From Jiangella alkaliphila (GTDB taxonomy: Bacteria > Actinomycetota > Actinomycetes > Jiangellales > Jiangellaceae): a DNA stretch of 64,000 nucleotides. Under the pieces are notes generated by a model. The model did no database searches. It saw only the letters and a program-made list of their open reading frames with translations, and was not told where the DNA came from. How positions within the stretch are numbered: position 1 is the stretch's first letter; each line of letters opens with the position of its first letter. Of this stretch, positions 8,125 to 17,636 are shown piece by piece. The stretch lies in assembly GCF_900105925.1 (NCBI RefSeq), contig NZ_LT629791.1, forward strand, positions 3,755,278 to 3,819,277, read 5' to 3'. Both the position numbers and the translations under genes were made by a program.

Positions 8125-10044
8125 TCAGCGGCGCAGGATCGAGGTGAGGACGCGGAGGGTCAGGACGCCGCCGAGCAGGAGGAGGCTGTAGGCGACGAGC
8201 TCCAGCAGGCGTAGCGACGTGGTGAGCTGTGGACCGTCCTCGATGCTCAACAGGATGGCGCCGACGACGCCGGCGGCGGTGGCGAGCACGGTGAGCAGGG
8301 ATTGGTGGACGAGCGAGGTGATGAACGCGCGGTCCTGGCGGTCGGCGATCACCCTGGTGCCGCTGGAGAAGCGGCCGTGTTCGAGTGCGCTGGTGAGCCG
8401 GTCGAGCCGGCGGGGCAGGCGTCGCGCGAGGGGGAGGAGCTTGGCGGCCTCCGCCATCGCCAGGCTGCGCAGGGAGTCCGGGTGCATCGCGTGTTGCAGG
8501 TGCTCGCCCGCGAACGCCCGGCATTCCGCCACGATGTCGAAACCGGGCGCCAGCTGGGCGAGCGTCCCCTCGACGGTCGCGAGCGCACGGAAGACCGCGG
8601 CCAGCTCGGGCGGCACGGCGACCCCGTACTTCGTCACGAGCCGGAACAGGTCGGAGAACATCGTCACGTCGACGGTGAGCCCGGGACCCAGGTGCCGGGC
8701 CATGAAGCGGCCGATCGCTCGTTCCAGCCCGGCCTCGTCGACCTCCTCGGGGCGCTCGACGATCTCGATCAGCGAGTCGGTGAGCAGCGTCGCGTCGGAG
8801 GTCTCGATCGCCAGCAGCATGCGTTGGAACGCCGACCGGACGCTCGGGTCGAGCCGGCCGACCGAGCCGAAGTCGAGCAGGCCGAGCCGCCCGTCGCGCA
8901 GGAGCAGCAGGTTGCCGGGATGGGGATCGGCGAGGAACACCCCGTCGAGCATGATCTGCGTGAGCAGGGCCCGAAGCAGCCGCCGGGCGAGCTCGTCCCG
9001 ATCCATTCCCCGCTCGACGATGATCGTTTCCGCCTGGTTCAGGGGCAGGCCGTCGAGGTAGTCGAGGACCAGAACCTTCGACGTGCAGAGCGCGCGATGC
9101 GTCGGAGCGATCACGACGTCGTCGCTGCGGTGGGTGGCGAGCACGCTGGCGATGTTGCGTGCCTCGATCTTGAAGTCGAGCTCCTCCCACAGGGCCTCGG
9201 CGAACCCGTCGGCGAGCTCGCGCAGGCCGATCGACCTCGCCCAGTCGGCCCGCCGCTCCAGCATGCTGGCGATGCGCAGCGTGATGTCCAGGTCGCTGTC
9301 GACGATGGGACCGATCCCGGGCCGCTGCACCTTGACGACCACCTGTTCGCCGGTGTGCAGCCGGGCCCGATGGACCTGGCTGATCGAGGCGGCGGCGAGC
9401 GGCGTGCGGTCCAGCTCGGCGAACACCTCGTCGACCGGCCGCCCGTACTCCTCCTCGAGCAGGGCTTCGACGCCCTCGTACGGGATCGGCGCGACGTGGC
9501 TCTGCAGCCGGCCGAGCTCCTGGGTGAACTGCGGCGGCAGCAGGTCGTGCCGGGTGGAGAGGATCTGGCCGAACTTGACGAACGCGACGCCGGCCTCCTC
9601 GAGCGCGCGGCCGAGGCGCCGGGCGAGCTCGGCGCGTTGGCCGGGCAACGGCGCCTTGCGCGAGCTGGTGTAGCCGCCGAGGCCGTGACGGGCGGCGATG
9701 CGGCTGACCTGGAGGTAGCGGCGGACCCGCCGCTGCCATTGACGAAACCCGCGGTACCAGCGCAGCGGGCGCAGCCTCGACCCGGCGGGTGCGACGAGCT
9801 CGCCGGCGAGGAGGACGCCCATCGCGGCGAGCACGCCGATGCCGATCCACAGCACGACGAACGGCCAGCCCTCGCCGCTGACGCGTTGCCCGAGCGCGAA
9901 CGCCGACGCGCCGACGCCGGCGGCGCCGGCGAGGATCAGCCGCACGGGGCCGGCCCGCAGCTCCAGCATCCGGCGGGCGGCGAAGGAGAGCAGCACGATC
10001 CAGAGGGTGACGAAGCCCGCGACCACGAGCGCGCCGACGTTCAC
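8125..10044 (-). CDS. ABC1/UbiB/AarF-family atypical kinase
   Basis: 639-residue membrane-associated member of the ABC1 (ADCK/UbiB) kinase-like family. Two or three hydrophobic helices fill residues 1-90. The ABC1 core follows: KFGQILSTRHDLLP carries the family KxGQ motif, then AAASISQVHRA, VVVKVQRPG with the ATP-site lysine, DPHPGNLL, and LDFGSVG as the metal-binding DFG. Two helices close the C-terminus. Relatives support quinone biosynthesis or lipid homeostasis; the actinobacterial substrate is unknown. The GTG start lies inside a GTGA overlap with a 35-codon upstream ORF, so translation may be coupled to that remnant. Confidence 0.88.
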   Translation of the reverse strand: MNVGALVVAGFVTLWIVLLSFAARRMLELRAGPVRLILAGAAGVGASAFALGQRVSGEGWPFVVLWIGIGVLAAMGVLLAGELVAPAGSRLRPLRWYRGFRQWQRRVRRYLQVSRIAARHGLGGYTSSRKAPLPGQRAELARRLGRALEEAGVAFVKFGQILSTRHDLLPPQFTQELGRLQSHVAPIPYEGVEALLEEEYGRPVDEVFAELDRTPLAAASISQVHRARLHTGEQVVVKVQRPGIGPIVDSDLDITLRIASMLERRADWARSIGLRELADGFAEALWEELDFKIEARNIASVLATHRSDDVVIAPTHRALCTSKVLVLDYLDGLPLNQAETIIVERGMDRDELARRLLRALLTQIMLDGVFLADPHPGNLLLLRDGRLGLLDFGSVGRLDPSVRSAFQRMLLAIETSDATLLTDSLIEIVERPEEVDEAGLERAIGRFMARHLGPGLTVDVTMFSDLFRLVTKYGVAVPPELAAVFRALATVEGTLAQLAPGFDIVAECRAFAGEHLQHAMHPDSLRSLAMAEAAKLLPLARRLPRRLDRLTSALEHGRFSSGTRVIADRQDRAFITSLVHQSLLTVLATAAGVVGAILLSIEDGPQLTTSLRLLELVAYSLLLLGGVLTLRVLTSILRR

Positions 10045-10148
10045 GGCCGTCCCGCGTCCTGGCGCCCGTGCCGTCCCGCGAACGCGGGAACGAGCGCGGC
10101 GCCGGTCGTTCCGGTGGCTTCGATGATCAGCACGTTGGTCGGTGCCAT
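10041..10148 (-). pseudogene. 35-codon remnant of a Rossmann-fold (NmrA/atypical SDR-like) gene
   Basis: A short ORF with ATG start at 10146-10148 after a GGGAG site; its TGA overlaps the GTG start of the ABC1 kinase. It encodes MAPTNVLIIEATGTTGAALV followed by PAF and an arginine-rich tail. This closely resembles the extreme N-terminus of NAD(P)-binding NmrA/SDR-like proteins, whose signature is GATGTTG; here the first glycine is glutamate. Only the first beta-alpha unit is present, so it cannot bind a cofactor as such. I read it as a decayed gene start now serving, at most, as a leader for the kinase gene. It is too short for routine gene finders. Confidence 0.55.
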
Positions 10149-10251
10149 GGGCTCCCTCACTCAGGTGTCGGCCCGGCCGCGCTCTCGCACTACTAGCGAG
10201 ACTCGCATCGCGGCTGCCCGAACCGCGTGCTTCTAGCCGGGACGCGTCATC

Positions 10252-10417
10252 CTAGTGTCCTGCGCCGGAAATCCGCGGTCGAAGTTGGTGTCCAGGTGGA
10301 TGCCTCGCAAGGCGCCGGAGGAGGTCGATGCGGTGCCATCGGACGACGACGGCAACGCCGCGAGGCGCCGCATGGGCGCCAAATCCGGCCGCAGGGATTT
10401 CCGGCGCAGGACACTAG
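10252..10417. repeat. 166-bp MITE-like element with perfect 23-bp terminal inverted repeats
   Basis: Bases 10252-10274 and 10395-10417 are perfect inverted repeats of 23 bp beginning CTAGTGTCCTGCGCC. The 120 bp between them hold no convincing gene. Both ends read CTAG, so the target duplication may be TA or CTAG, as left by some IS630-type elements. It fills most of the 10149-10426 gap between the SARP gene and the ABC1/remnant pair. The rest of that gap (10149-10251) holds the remnant's Shine-Dalgarno and otherwise nothing I recognise. No transposase is nearby, so a non-autonomous miniature element or a large hairpin are both possible. Confidence 0.65.
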
Positions 10418-10426
10418 CGGCTGTGG

Positions 10427-11980
10427 TCAGGATTCGAGGAAGTCCTGGATCGCTGTGACCACCGCGGACAGGTCGGCGGCGTCCGGGAGGTGGTAGGGGC
10501 CGTCCAGGGGGACGAGGTGGGCGTGCGGCAATGCGGTGGCCAGCTGGTGGGCACCGGCGAAGGGGACGACGCGGTCGTGGTTGTAGTGCAGCACCAGGGC
10601 AGGGGCGGTGATCCGGGGGAGCAGCTCGGAGACGTCGATCTCGTAGACGGCTTCCAGATAGCCGGCGGCCACCTCGCGGGGTGCCGAGTCGCGCAGGACC
10701 TGGGCGAAGTGGAAGGCGGCGGCGTCGGAGGCGCCCGGGCGGTAGAGGTCGGCCATCAGGCGAGAGCCCAGGCCCCAGTGGGCGCGGACCATGTCGACCA
10801 GGGTGCGGTTGAGGTCGGTGTGGGTGAACACGGACGGCCCGCTGGCGTACGTGCCGAAGAAGATCAGCCGGTCGACCAGCTCCGGGTGGCGGGCGGCGCA
10901 GGCGATCGCCACCGGGCCCGCCTGCGACATGGCCAGCAGGCTCGCCCGGCCGCCGGTCCGGCGGATCACGGCGGCCAGTTCGGCGACGCTGGGCTCCAGG
11001 CCGTAGTCGCCGGGGACGCCGCCGCGGGACAGCCCCGTGCCGTACCGGTCGTACAAGGTCAGGCGGGTGCGTCCGGCCAGGCGCTGCAGGAGGGACGAGC
11101 GCGGGTCGCGGCCGGAGGCGGTCACCTCGATGGAGGAGACCCAGGCGGGCAGCGCGATCAGTGGCGGGCCGGCGCCGATCTCGGCGTACGCGATCGTCCG
11201 GTCACCGGCGGAGGTGTAACGGGCCTGCAGGCCGGCCAGCGGTGGCGGGTCGGCGGGTGCGCCGGGGACCTCGTGCCGGAGAATCTCCAGCTCCAGCCGC
11301 CGTATCGGCTCCGACGGCTCCAGGCCGAGCTCGTCGGCCAGGTGGTCCTTGTAGGCCTGGTAGCTCCGCAGGGCGTCGGCATGGCGGCCGAGCTCGTACA
11401 GCGCGCGCATCAGCAGGGCGCGGCCGCGTTCCCGCAGCGGGTGCTCGGCCACGAACGGCTCCAGGGACGGGAGTGCCTCGGCCGGCCGGTCGCACTCCAG
11501 CAGCGCGGCGGCCCTGGCCTCGGCCGCCGCCAGCCGCGCCTCGGTCAGGCGGATCGCCGCCAGCCTGGCCACGTCGGTGTCGGCGAACTCGGCGAAGGCG
11601 GTGCCGCGCCACAGCCCGAGGGCGTCGTCGAGCAGGCTGACGGTCTCGGCCGGCGGCGCCTGCCGCGCCTGGTCCACCAGGGCCTCGAACCGGACGGCGT
11701 CGATCTCCACCGTGTCCGGACGCAGTGCGTAGCCCGGGGGACGGGTGACCAGCACGTCCGGGCCGAGCATCCGGCGCAGCCGGGAGACCAGGCTGTGCAG
11801 CGCGCTCGCCGGCTCGGCGGGTTGCGCATCGCCCCACAGCAGGTCCGCCAGCCGATCGGCCGAGACGACCTCACCAGGCCGAGCCAGCAGCGCCGCCAGC
11901 AGGGCGCGCTGACGGTTGCTGAGCGGAAGCGGCTCGTCCGCCTCGACGGCCTCGACAGACCCGAGCACCCAGAACCTCAT
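10427..11980 (-). CDS. SARP/AfsR-type transcriptional regulator fused to an alpha/beta hydrolase
   Basis: 517 residues in two parts. Residues 1-95 are an OmpR-like winged helix (LSNRQRALLAALLARPGEVV, then LWGDAQPAEPASALHSLVSR). Residues 96-240 are a bacterial transcriptional activation (BTAD) helical domain ending in DELGLEPSEPIRRLE. After a short linker comes an alpha/beta hydrolase of about 260 residues: nucleophile elbow LLAMSQAGPVAIA (AxSxA rather than GxSxG), acid in HYNHDRVVP, histidine in GPYHLP. Typical SARPs stop after BTAD or carry NB-ARC. The hydrolase may be a small-molecule sensor or a real enzyme. It lies 18 bases after the methyltransferase gene, in a probable three-gene operon. 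Confidence 0.85.
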   Translation of the reverse strand: MRFWVLGSVEAVEADEPLPLSNRQRALLAALLARPGEVVSADRLADLLWGDAQPAEPASALHSLVSRLRRMLGPDVLVTRPPGYALRPDTVEIDAVRFEALVDQARQAPPAETVSLLDDALGLWRGTAFAEFADTDVARLAAIRLTEARLAAAEARAAALLECDRPAEALPSLEPFVAEHPLRERGRALLMRALYELGRHADALRSYQAYKDHLADELGLEPSEPIRRLELEILRHEVPGAPADPPPLAGLQARYTSAGDRTIAYAEIGAGPPLIALPAWVSSIEVTASGRDPRSSLLQRLAGRTRLTLYDRYGTGLSRGGVPGDYGLEPSVAELAAVIRRTGGRASLLAMSQAGPVAIACAARHPELVDRLIFFGTYASGPSVFTHTDLNRTLVDMVRAHWGLGSRLMADLYRPGASDAAAFHFAQVLRDSAPREVAAGYLEAVYEIDVSELLPRITAPALVLHYNHDRVVPFAGAHQLATALPHAHLVPLDGPYHLPDAADLSAVVTAIQDFLES

Positions 11981-11998
11981 GCGCCGCGACGATAGCCG

Positions 11999-12649
11999 CT
12001 AGCGAATGGCCGTGCCGGCGATCTGGGGGTTGATCGGCAGGAACGCCGATCGCATGCTGTAGCGCTGTAGCTCCACGGACGTGAAGCCGGCGTCGCGGAT
12101 GGCGCGCTCGGTGTCGCGGCGGACGTCGCAGCCCTCGAAGAGCCAGTGCCAGGGCCTGGCGGCCAGCCGTTGCAGGCGCCCGTAGCCGCCGTCAGCCCGT
12201 ACGTGCTCGAGGAACAGCAGCCGCCCGCCGGGGCGCAGCACCCGCCACGCCTCCTCCACGGCCGCGACCGGGTCGGGCACGGTGCACAGCACCAGCGTGC
12301 TCACCACGGCGTCGACGCAGGCGTCAGGCAGCGCGATCCGTTCGGCGCTCCCGGCGCGGAGCTCCAGGTCGATGACGTGGCGACGGGCGGCGGCCCGCAG
12401 CGGGCCGTGCATGTGGACGTTCGGCTCGATGGCCACGAGCCGGGTGCCGGGCCGGTAGTAGCGCAGGTTGGCGCCGGTCCCGGGGCCGATCTCCACGACC
12501 TGGTCGGGCAGGTCCGCGAACAGGACCCGCTTCCGCGCGCCGACGAGCAGGTGGGCGTAGCGGTCGACGGCGCGCAGCGTGGCGGCGTTCAGGCGCCCCC
12601 GGATCGGGTTGCTCAGGCGGTGCCCGGTGCTCGTGTCCGGCTCGCTCAT
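11999..12649 (-). CDS. Class I SAM-dependent methyltransferase
   Basis: 216-residue methyltransferase, cytoplasmic. The SAM-binding motif I is VVEIGPGTGANLRYY (about residues 51-65), motif II acid in VAIEPN, and the post-motif LRPGGRLLFLEH is clear. It resembles the UbiE/phospholipid methyltransferase-like group with the 'GPGTG' glycine loop. An open frame continues upstream to 13075, but that part is the shadow of the hydrolase gene. The ATG at 12647-12649 overlaps the hydrolase stop (ATGA), which fixes the start and shows coupling. Substrate unknown; its neighbours (a hydrolase and a SARP regulator) hint at a small-molecule pathway. Confidence 0.85.
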   Translation of the reverse strand: MSEPDTSTGHRLSNPIRGRLNAATLRAVDRYAHLLVGARKRVLFADLPDQVVEIGPGTGANLRYYRPGTRLVAIEPNVHMHGPLRAAARRHVIDLELRAGSAERIALPDACVDAVVSTLVLCTVPDPVAAVEEAWRVLRPGGRLLFLEHVRADGGYGRLQRLAARPWHWLFEGCDVRRDTERAIRDAGFTSVELQRYSMRSAFLPINPQIAGTAIR

Positions 12650-13539
12650 GCTGCCGCTCCCTCGGTCTCGATGCCGGTGGCGAACTCGCTGATCAGCGCG
12701 TTCACCTCGGCGGCCCGGGTGACCTGCGGGCAGTGCCCCGCTCCCGGCAACGGACTGAGGACGGCGTCCAGCGCCCCGGCGAGCACGGCCGACCAGGCGG
12801 CCGGCACGACGGCGTCCCGGTCGCCGTGGATCACCAGGACCGGGCAGGTGACCTGCCCCGCCAGTCCGCGCAGCTTGGCGGCCTGGCCGGCGGCCGACCG
12901 GCCCGAGCGCGCGGTGACACCGGCGGCGAGCACCTCCGGGGTGGCGTCCAGCGCCATCCGGACACCGTCCTCGCGAGCCTCGGCGGTGGCTTCGTCGCCC
13001 AGAGCCGTGTCGACGAACCACCGGGCGAAGCCGGGGTAGTCGCGCCGCCAGGCGTGCCGGTTGTAGCGCGCCCACCCGTCGTCGTCCGGTAGCTCCTCGT
13101 CGAAGGTCGCGATGGCGCGCACCAGGGGAGCGCGCTCGTCACCGGTGAGATCGACCCCCGCGGAGATCAGCACCAGCCCGGCGACCCGGTCCGGATGCAG
13201 CGCGGCGGTCAGGTAGGCGACCAGCCCGCCCAGGGAGTTGCCGACGAGCACGGCCCGGCCGGCTCCGGCCGCGTCCAGCACCGCGAGCGCGTCGGCCACC
13301 AGCTCGCTGACCTGATAGCGCTCCGGTTCGGCCGGCCGGTCCGACCGGCCGCTGCCCCTGGCATCGAACGACAGGCAGCGGAACCGATCGCCCAGCACGT
13401 CACGCTGGGCCGCCCACAGCCCGCTGCCGGCGATCATCCACGCCGGCAGGAAGAGCAAGGCGGGCGCACCCTGCCCCACCTGCTCGTACGCGATCCCCAC
13501 ACCATCGCGCTCCACCCGGCCCAGCTCTGGTCGCAGCAT
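12646..13539 (-). CDS. Alpha/beta-fold hydrolase
   Basis: 297-residue serine hydrolase-like protein. The nucleophile elbow is GNSLGG (canonical GxSxG). The catalytic acid is probably in HGDRDAVVP and the histidine in GAGHCPQ. The oxyanion region is FLPAWMIAGSGLW, and DARGSGRSDRP follows beta-4, all as in epoxide hydrolase or lactonase relatives. Two adjacent ATGs (13540-13542 and 13537-13539) follow a GAGGAG site; I chose the second for its five-base spacing. It is first in the minus-strand operon with the methyltransferase and SARP-hydrolase, and divergent from the MMPL transporter. The reaction is unknown. Confidence 0.85.
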   Translation of the reverse strand: MLRPELGRVERDGVGIAYEQVGQGAPALLFLPAWMIAGSGLWAAQRDVLGDRFRCLSFDARGSGRSDRPAEPERYQVSELVADALAVLDAAGAGRAVLVGNSLGGLVAYLTAALHPDRVAGLVLISAGVDLTGDERAPLVRAIATFDEELPDDDGWARYNRHAWRRDYPGFARWFVDTALGDEATAEAREDGVRMALDATPEVLAAGVTARSGRSAAGQAAKLRGLAGQVTCPVLVIHGDRDAVVPAAWSAVLAGALDAVLSPLPGAGHCPQVTRAAEVNALISEFATGIETEGAAA

Positions 13540-13780
13540 CATGTCTCCTCGGCGGTGCTCGCTCGAAACGGCTGCCACCAAGGTCCCCGCCCCGCCTGTC
13601 GCGCCACTGTCATCCGGCTTGCCGCCGGCTGCCGAGCCGATCCCTGAGGCCGTTGTCAGTGAAAAACCCTGAAGACACTGTCGGTGGGGCGCGATACCGT
13701 CCTGGCGACCACGATGAGTTTTGGCACTACCGCCGGTCTGACTCCAACGACCGACACTCGGACCTCAAGGGGGGAAGATC

Positions 13781-15892
13781 ATGACACGCTCACTCACCGG
13801 GCGCCTGACCGGGCGCTTCGGCAAATGGGTCGTGCTCGCCGTCTGGCTGGTGCTCGCCGCCGTCGGCGGGAGCCTCGCCGGTCAGCTGACCGACGTCGAA
13901 GAGAACGACACCGTCGAATGGCTGCCGAGCAGCGCCGAGTCGACCGCCGCGTTCAAGGAACAGGCCGACTTCGCCTCCACCGATGCCGTCCCCGCGGTCG
14001 TCGTCTACGTCCGCGACGGCGGCGTCACCGACGCCGACATGGCCAAGGCGATGGCCGACGCCGAAGAGTTCCAGAACTTCGAGGCCCTCGACGGCGAGGT
14101 CCAGGGCCCCATTCCGTCCGAGGACGGCGAGGCGCTCGAACTGATCGTCCCCCTCAACATGGGCGACGACTGGGAGGCGGCGCCGGACCTGCTGGAAGAG
14201 GTGCGCGATCAGGCCACGGGCGAAGCCGGTGACCTGCAGGTGGAGGTCGCCGGGCCGCTCGCGATGGTGGCCGACCAGGCCGAGTCGTTCAGCGATCTGG
14301 ACGGCAATCTCCTGATCGCCGCGGTCGCCGTCGTGATCGTGATCCTGCTGCTGACCTACCGCAGCCCGATCCTGTGGATCCTGCCGTTGCTCTGCGCCGG
14401 AGTCGCGGTGACGTGCGCGCAGGGCGTGGTCTATCTGCTCGCCAGGTACGCCGATCTGACCGTCAACGCGCAGAGCGCGAGCATCCTCGCGATCCTCGTC
14501 CTCGCGGCCAGCATCGACTACGCGCTGCTGCTCGTCGCCCGCTACCGCGAGGAGCTGCGCCGGCACGACGACCGGCACGAGGCGATGAGCGTCGCCCTGC
14601 ACCGGGCCGGCCCGGCCGTCATGGCCAGCGCCGGCACCGTCGTGCTCGGCATGCTCTGCCTGGTGGTCGCCGAGATGAACTCGACGGCCGGCATGGGCCC
14701 CGTCCTCGCTGTCGGTGTCGCCGTCGGCATGGCGGCGATGCTGACGCTGTTCCCTGCCGTCCTGGTGATCTTCGGGCGCTGGATCTTCTGGCCGCGGCGG
14801 CCGCACGTCGGCAGCGACGAGCCCACGACCCGCGGCTTCTGGGCCAAGGTCGGCAACTCGATCCGCCCCCGGCCCCGGCTGGTCTGGGTGACCACCAGCG
14901 TGATCCTCGGTGCGTTGGCGCTGGGCATCACCCAGCTCAACGCCAACGGCCTCACCTTGGAGGAGGGCTTCACCAGCGAGCCCGACTTCGCGCAGGCGGA
15001 GCAGGTTCTCGGTGAGCACTTCGACGTCGGCGCCGGCGACCCGGTCACGGTGATCGCGAACGCGGACCAGATCGACGCCGTGTCGTCGGCCCTGGAGGAC
15101 AACGCGGCCATCGGCTCCGTCAGCGAGCCGGTCGTCGTCGGCGACCGGGCCTACGTCGAGGGCACCCTCACGCTCCAGCCCTACAGCGACGAGGCGGGCG
15201 ACGCCATCGACGACATCCGTTCCGCGGTGCACGGCATCGAGGGCAGCGACGCGGTCGTCGGCGGTTCAGCCGCCATCAACGTCGATCTGCAGGAGGCGTC
15301 GGCGCGCGACAACGTCGTCGTCATCCCGCTGGTGCTCGCGGTGGTGCTGCTGATCCTGGTCCTCCTGCTCCGCTCGCTGACCGCGCCACTGGTGCTGATC
15401 GGCACGGTGATCCTGTCGTTCGCCGCGGCGCTCGGGGTGAGCGGGTTCGTGTTCGAGAACGTGTTCGGCTTCGCGGGCACCGACTCGTCGTTCCCGCTGT
15501 TCGCGTTCGTGTTCCTCGTCGCCTTGGGCATCGACTACAACATCTTCCTGATGACCCGGGTGCGTGAGGAGGCCATCAAGGTCGGCACCCGGCGCGGTGC
15601 CCTGATCGGCCTGGCCGCGACCGGCGGCGTCATCACGTCGGCGGGCGCGGTGCTGGCGGGGACGTTCGCGGTGTTCCTGGCGATGCCGCTGGTGTTCCTG
15701 GCCGAGATCGGGTTCGTGGTGGCGTTCGGCGTCCTGCTCGACACGCTCATCGTGCGGGCGGTGCTGGTCACCGCGCTCAACCTCGACATCGGCCGGCACA
15801 TGTGGTGGCCCAGCAAGCTCGCGAAGGTGGAGGACTCCGACGAGACTCAGGCGCCTCCAGGAGAGCGCACCCTCACCGAAGCACGTCCCTGA
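13781..15892 (+). CDS. MMPL-family RND-like membrane transporter
   Basis: 703-residue transporter of the MMPL/RND superfamily. Architecture is the usual duplicated one: a first helix at residues 17-35, a soluble loop to about 175, five helices (to about 330), a second soluble loop, then a second five-helix bundle from about 510 to 665. Conserved membrane motifs include LAASIDYALLLVARYREE and LVALGIDYNIFLMTRVREE; the buried aspartates followed by tyrosine are the proton-relay signature. Such proteins export lipids, pigments or drugs. The start has a strong AAGGGGGGAAG site. It is divergent from the hydrolase/methyltransferase/SARP operon and may export its product; that link is an inference. 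Confidence 0.9.
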   Translation: MTRSLTGRLTGRFGKWVVLAVWLVLAAVGGSLAGQLTDVEENDTVEWLPSSAESTAAFKEQADFASTDAVPAVVVYVRDGGVTDADMAKAMADAEEFQNFEALDGEVQGPIPSEDGEALELIVPLNMGDDWEAAPDLLEEVRDQATGEAGDLQVEVAGPLAMVADQAESFSDLDGNLLIAAVAVVIVILLLTYRSPILWILPLLCAGVAVTCAQGVVYLLARYADLTVNAQSASILAILVLAASIDYALLLVARYREELRRHDDRHEAMSVALHRAGPAVMASAGTVVLGMLCLVVAEMNSTAGMGPVLAVGVAVGMAAMLTLFPAVLVIFGRWIFWPRRPHVGSDEPTTRGFWAKVGNSIRPRPRLVWVTTSVILGALALGITQLNANGLTLEEGFTSEPDFAQAEQVLGEHFDVGAGDPVTVIANADQIDAVSSALEDNAAIGSVSEPVVVGDRAYVEGTLTLQPYSDEAGDAIDDIRSAVHGIEGSDAVVGGSAAINVDLQEASARDNVVVIPLVLAVVLLILVLLLRSLTAPLVLIGTVILSFAAALGVSGFVFENVFGFAGTDSSFPLFAFVFLVALGIDYNIFLMTRVREEAIKVGTRRGALIGLAATGGVITSAGAVLAGTFAVFLAMPLVFLAEIGFVVAFGVLLDTLIVRAVLVTALNLDIGRHMWWPSKLAKVEDSDETQAPPGERTLTEARP

Positions 15893-15902
15893 GACCAGGC
15901 CG

Positions 15903-15944
15903 GCTCCCGCTTCCCCACGCGGCTCTGCGCGGGGAAGCGGGAGC
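15903..15944 (+). terminator. Hairpin terminator after the MMPL gene
   Basis: Perfect 14-bp stem (GCTCCCGCTTCCCC at 15903-15916 with its complement at 15931-15944) and a 14-base loop, 10 bases after the MMPL stop. No U-tract follows, as is common in high-GC actinobacteria. Confidence 0.7.
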
Positions 15945-15974
15945 GGCCGGTCCACAACGGGTCTGCAACATCGG

Positions 15975-16004
15975 TTGACACCTGCTCTTACCGGCGAGTA
16001 AGAA
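15975..16004 (+). promoter_or_regulatory. Promoter-like site with palindromic operator ahead of the ABC/CoA-ligase operon
   Basis: TTGACA at 15975-15980 is a consensus -35; a weak TAAGAA at 15999-16004 lies 18 bases downstream as a possible -10. Between them, 15986-16003 is an imperfect palindrome (TCTTAC-CGGCGA-GTAAGA) with six-base perfect outer arms. This placement would let a dimeric repressor, for example of the TetR class, block RNA polymerase. No TetR gene is adjacent, so the regulator is unidentified. Confidence 0.5.
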
Positions 16005-16068
16005 CTCGCATACAGTCCGCCGGCCGCGCTGAACGCGCAGCTGACGTGGACGGAGGTGAGAGCGACCG

Positions 16069-16850
<782 letters not shown>

Positions 16851-16854
<4 letters not shown>

Positions 16855-17636
16855 GCGCACCCGCGACCGCTCGGCCCCTGCTGGAGGTGTCCGGCCTCAC
16901 GCTGCGCTTCGGCGGGATGACGGCCGTCGACGCCGTGGACTTCGCCGTCGCACCGGGCGAGCTGTTCGCGATCATCGGGCCCAACGGCGCCGGCAAGACG
17001 TCGATCTTCAACTGCCTGTCCGGGGTCTACCGGCCGCAGCAGGGCTCGATCCGCTTCGACGGCGAGGACCTGCGCGGCCGGCGGCCGGACGCCGTCGCCC
17101 GGCTCGGAATCGCGCGCACGTTCCAGAACATCGAGCTGTTCGAGAACCTCACCGTGCTCGACAACCTGATGCTCGGGCGCCACCAGCACCTCGACTACGG
17201 ACCACTCGCCGGGCTCGTGTACGCCGGCAAGGCCAGGCGGGCGGAGCTGACGAACCGCCGGGTGGTCGAGGAGATCATCGACTTCCTCGAGATCGAGTCG
17301 ATCCGCCGCAGCCTGGTGGGGATGCTGCCGTACGGGCTGAAGAAGCGGGTCGAACTGGGCCGCGCGCTGGCCATGGAACCGCGGCTGCTGCTCCTCGACG
17401 AACCGGTGGCCGGCATGAACCTCGAGGAGACCGAGGACATGGCCCGGTTCATCCTCGACATCCGCACCGAGCTCGGCGTCACCATGGTGATGGTCGAGCA
17501 CGACATGGGTCTGGTGATGGACATCGCCGACCGCGTGCTGGTCCTCGACTTCGGGCAGCGCATCGCGCTGGGCGAGCCGGCGGGGGTCCAGCGGGACCCG
17601 GCGGTGATCGAGGCGTACCTGGGTGCGCCACCATGA
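16851..17636 (+). CDS. Branched-chain-type ABC transporter ATP-binding protein (LivG-like)
   Basis: 261-residue partner ATPase. Walker A is GPNGAGKTS (about residues 44-52), the Q-loop region is IARTFQNIELF, and Walker B is LLLDEPVAGMN, the last being typical of LivG. The signature is degenerate (MLPYGLKKRVELGRAL in place of LSGGQ), as usual in this subfamily. The ATG at 16851 overlaps the LivF-like stop (ATGA), so I prefer it to an in-frame GTG nine bases earlier. It forms an ATPase heterodimer with the preceding protein to power the LivH/LivM-type permeases encoded downstream. Confidence 0.92.

Noticed and set aside
13659-13784. 41-codon ORF ending in an ATGA overlap with the MMPL gene
   Set aside because: No ribosome site and no recognisable protein character; the overlap is likely chance in the leader.
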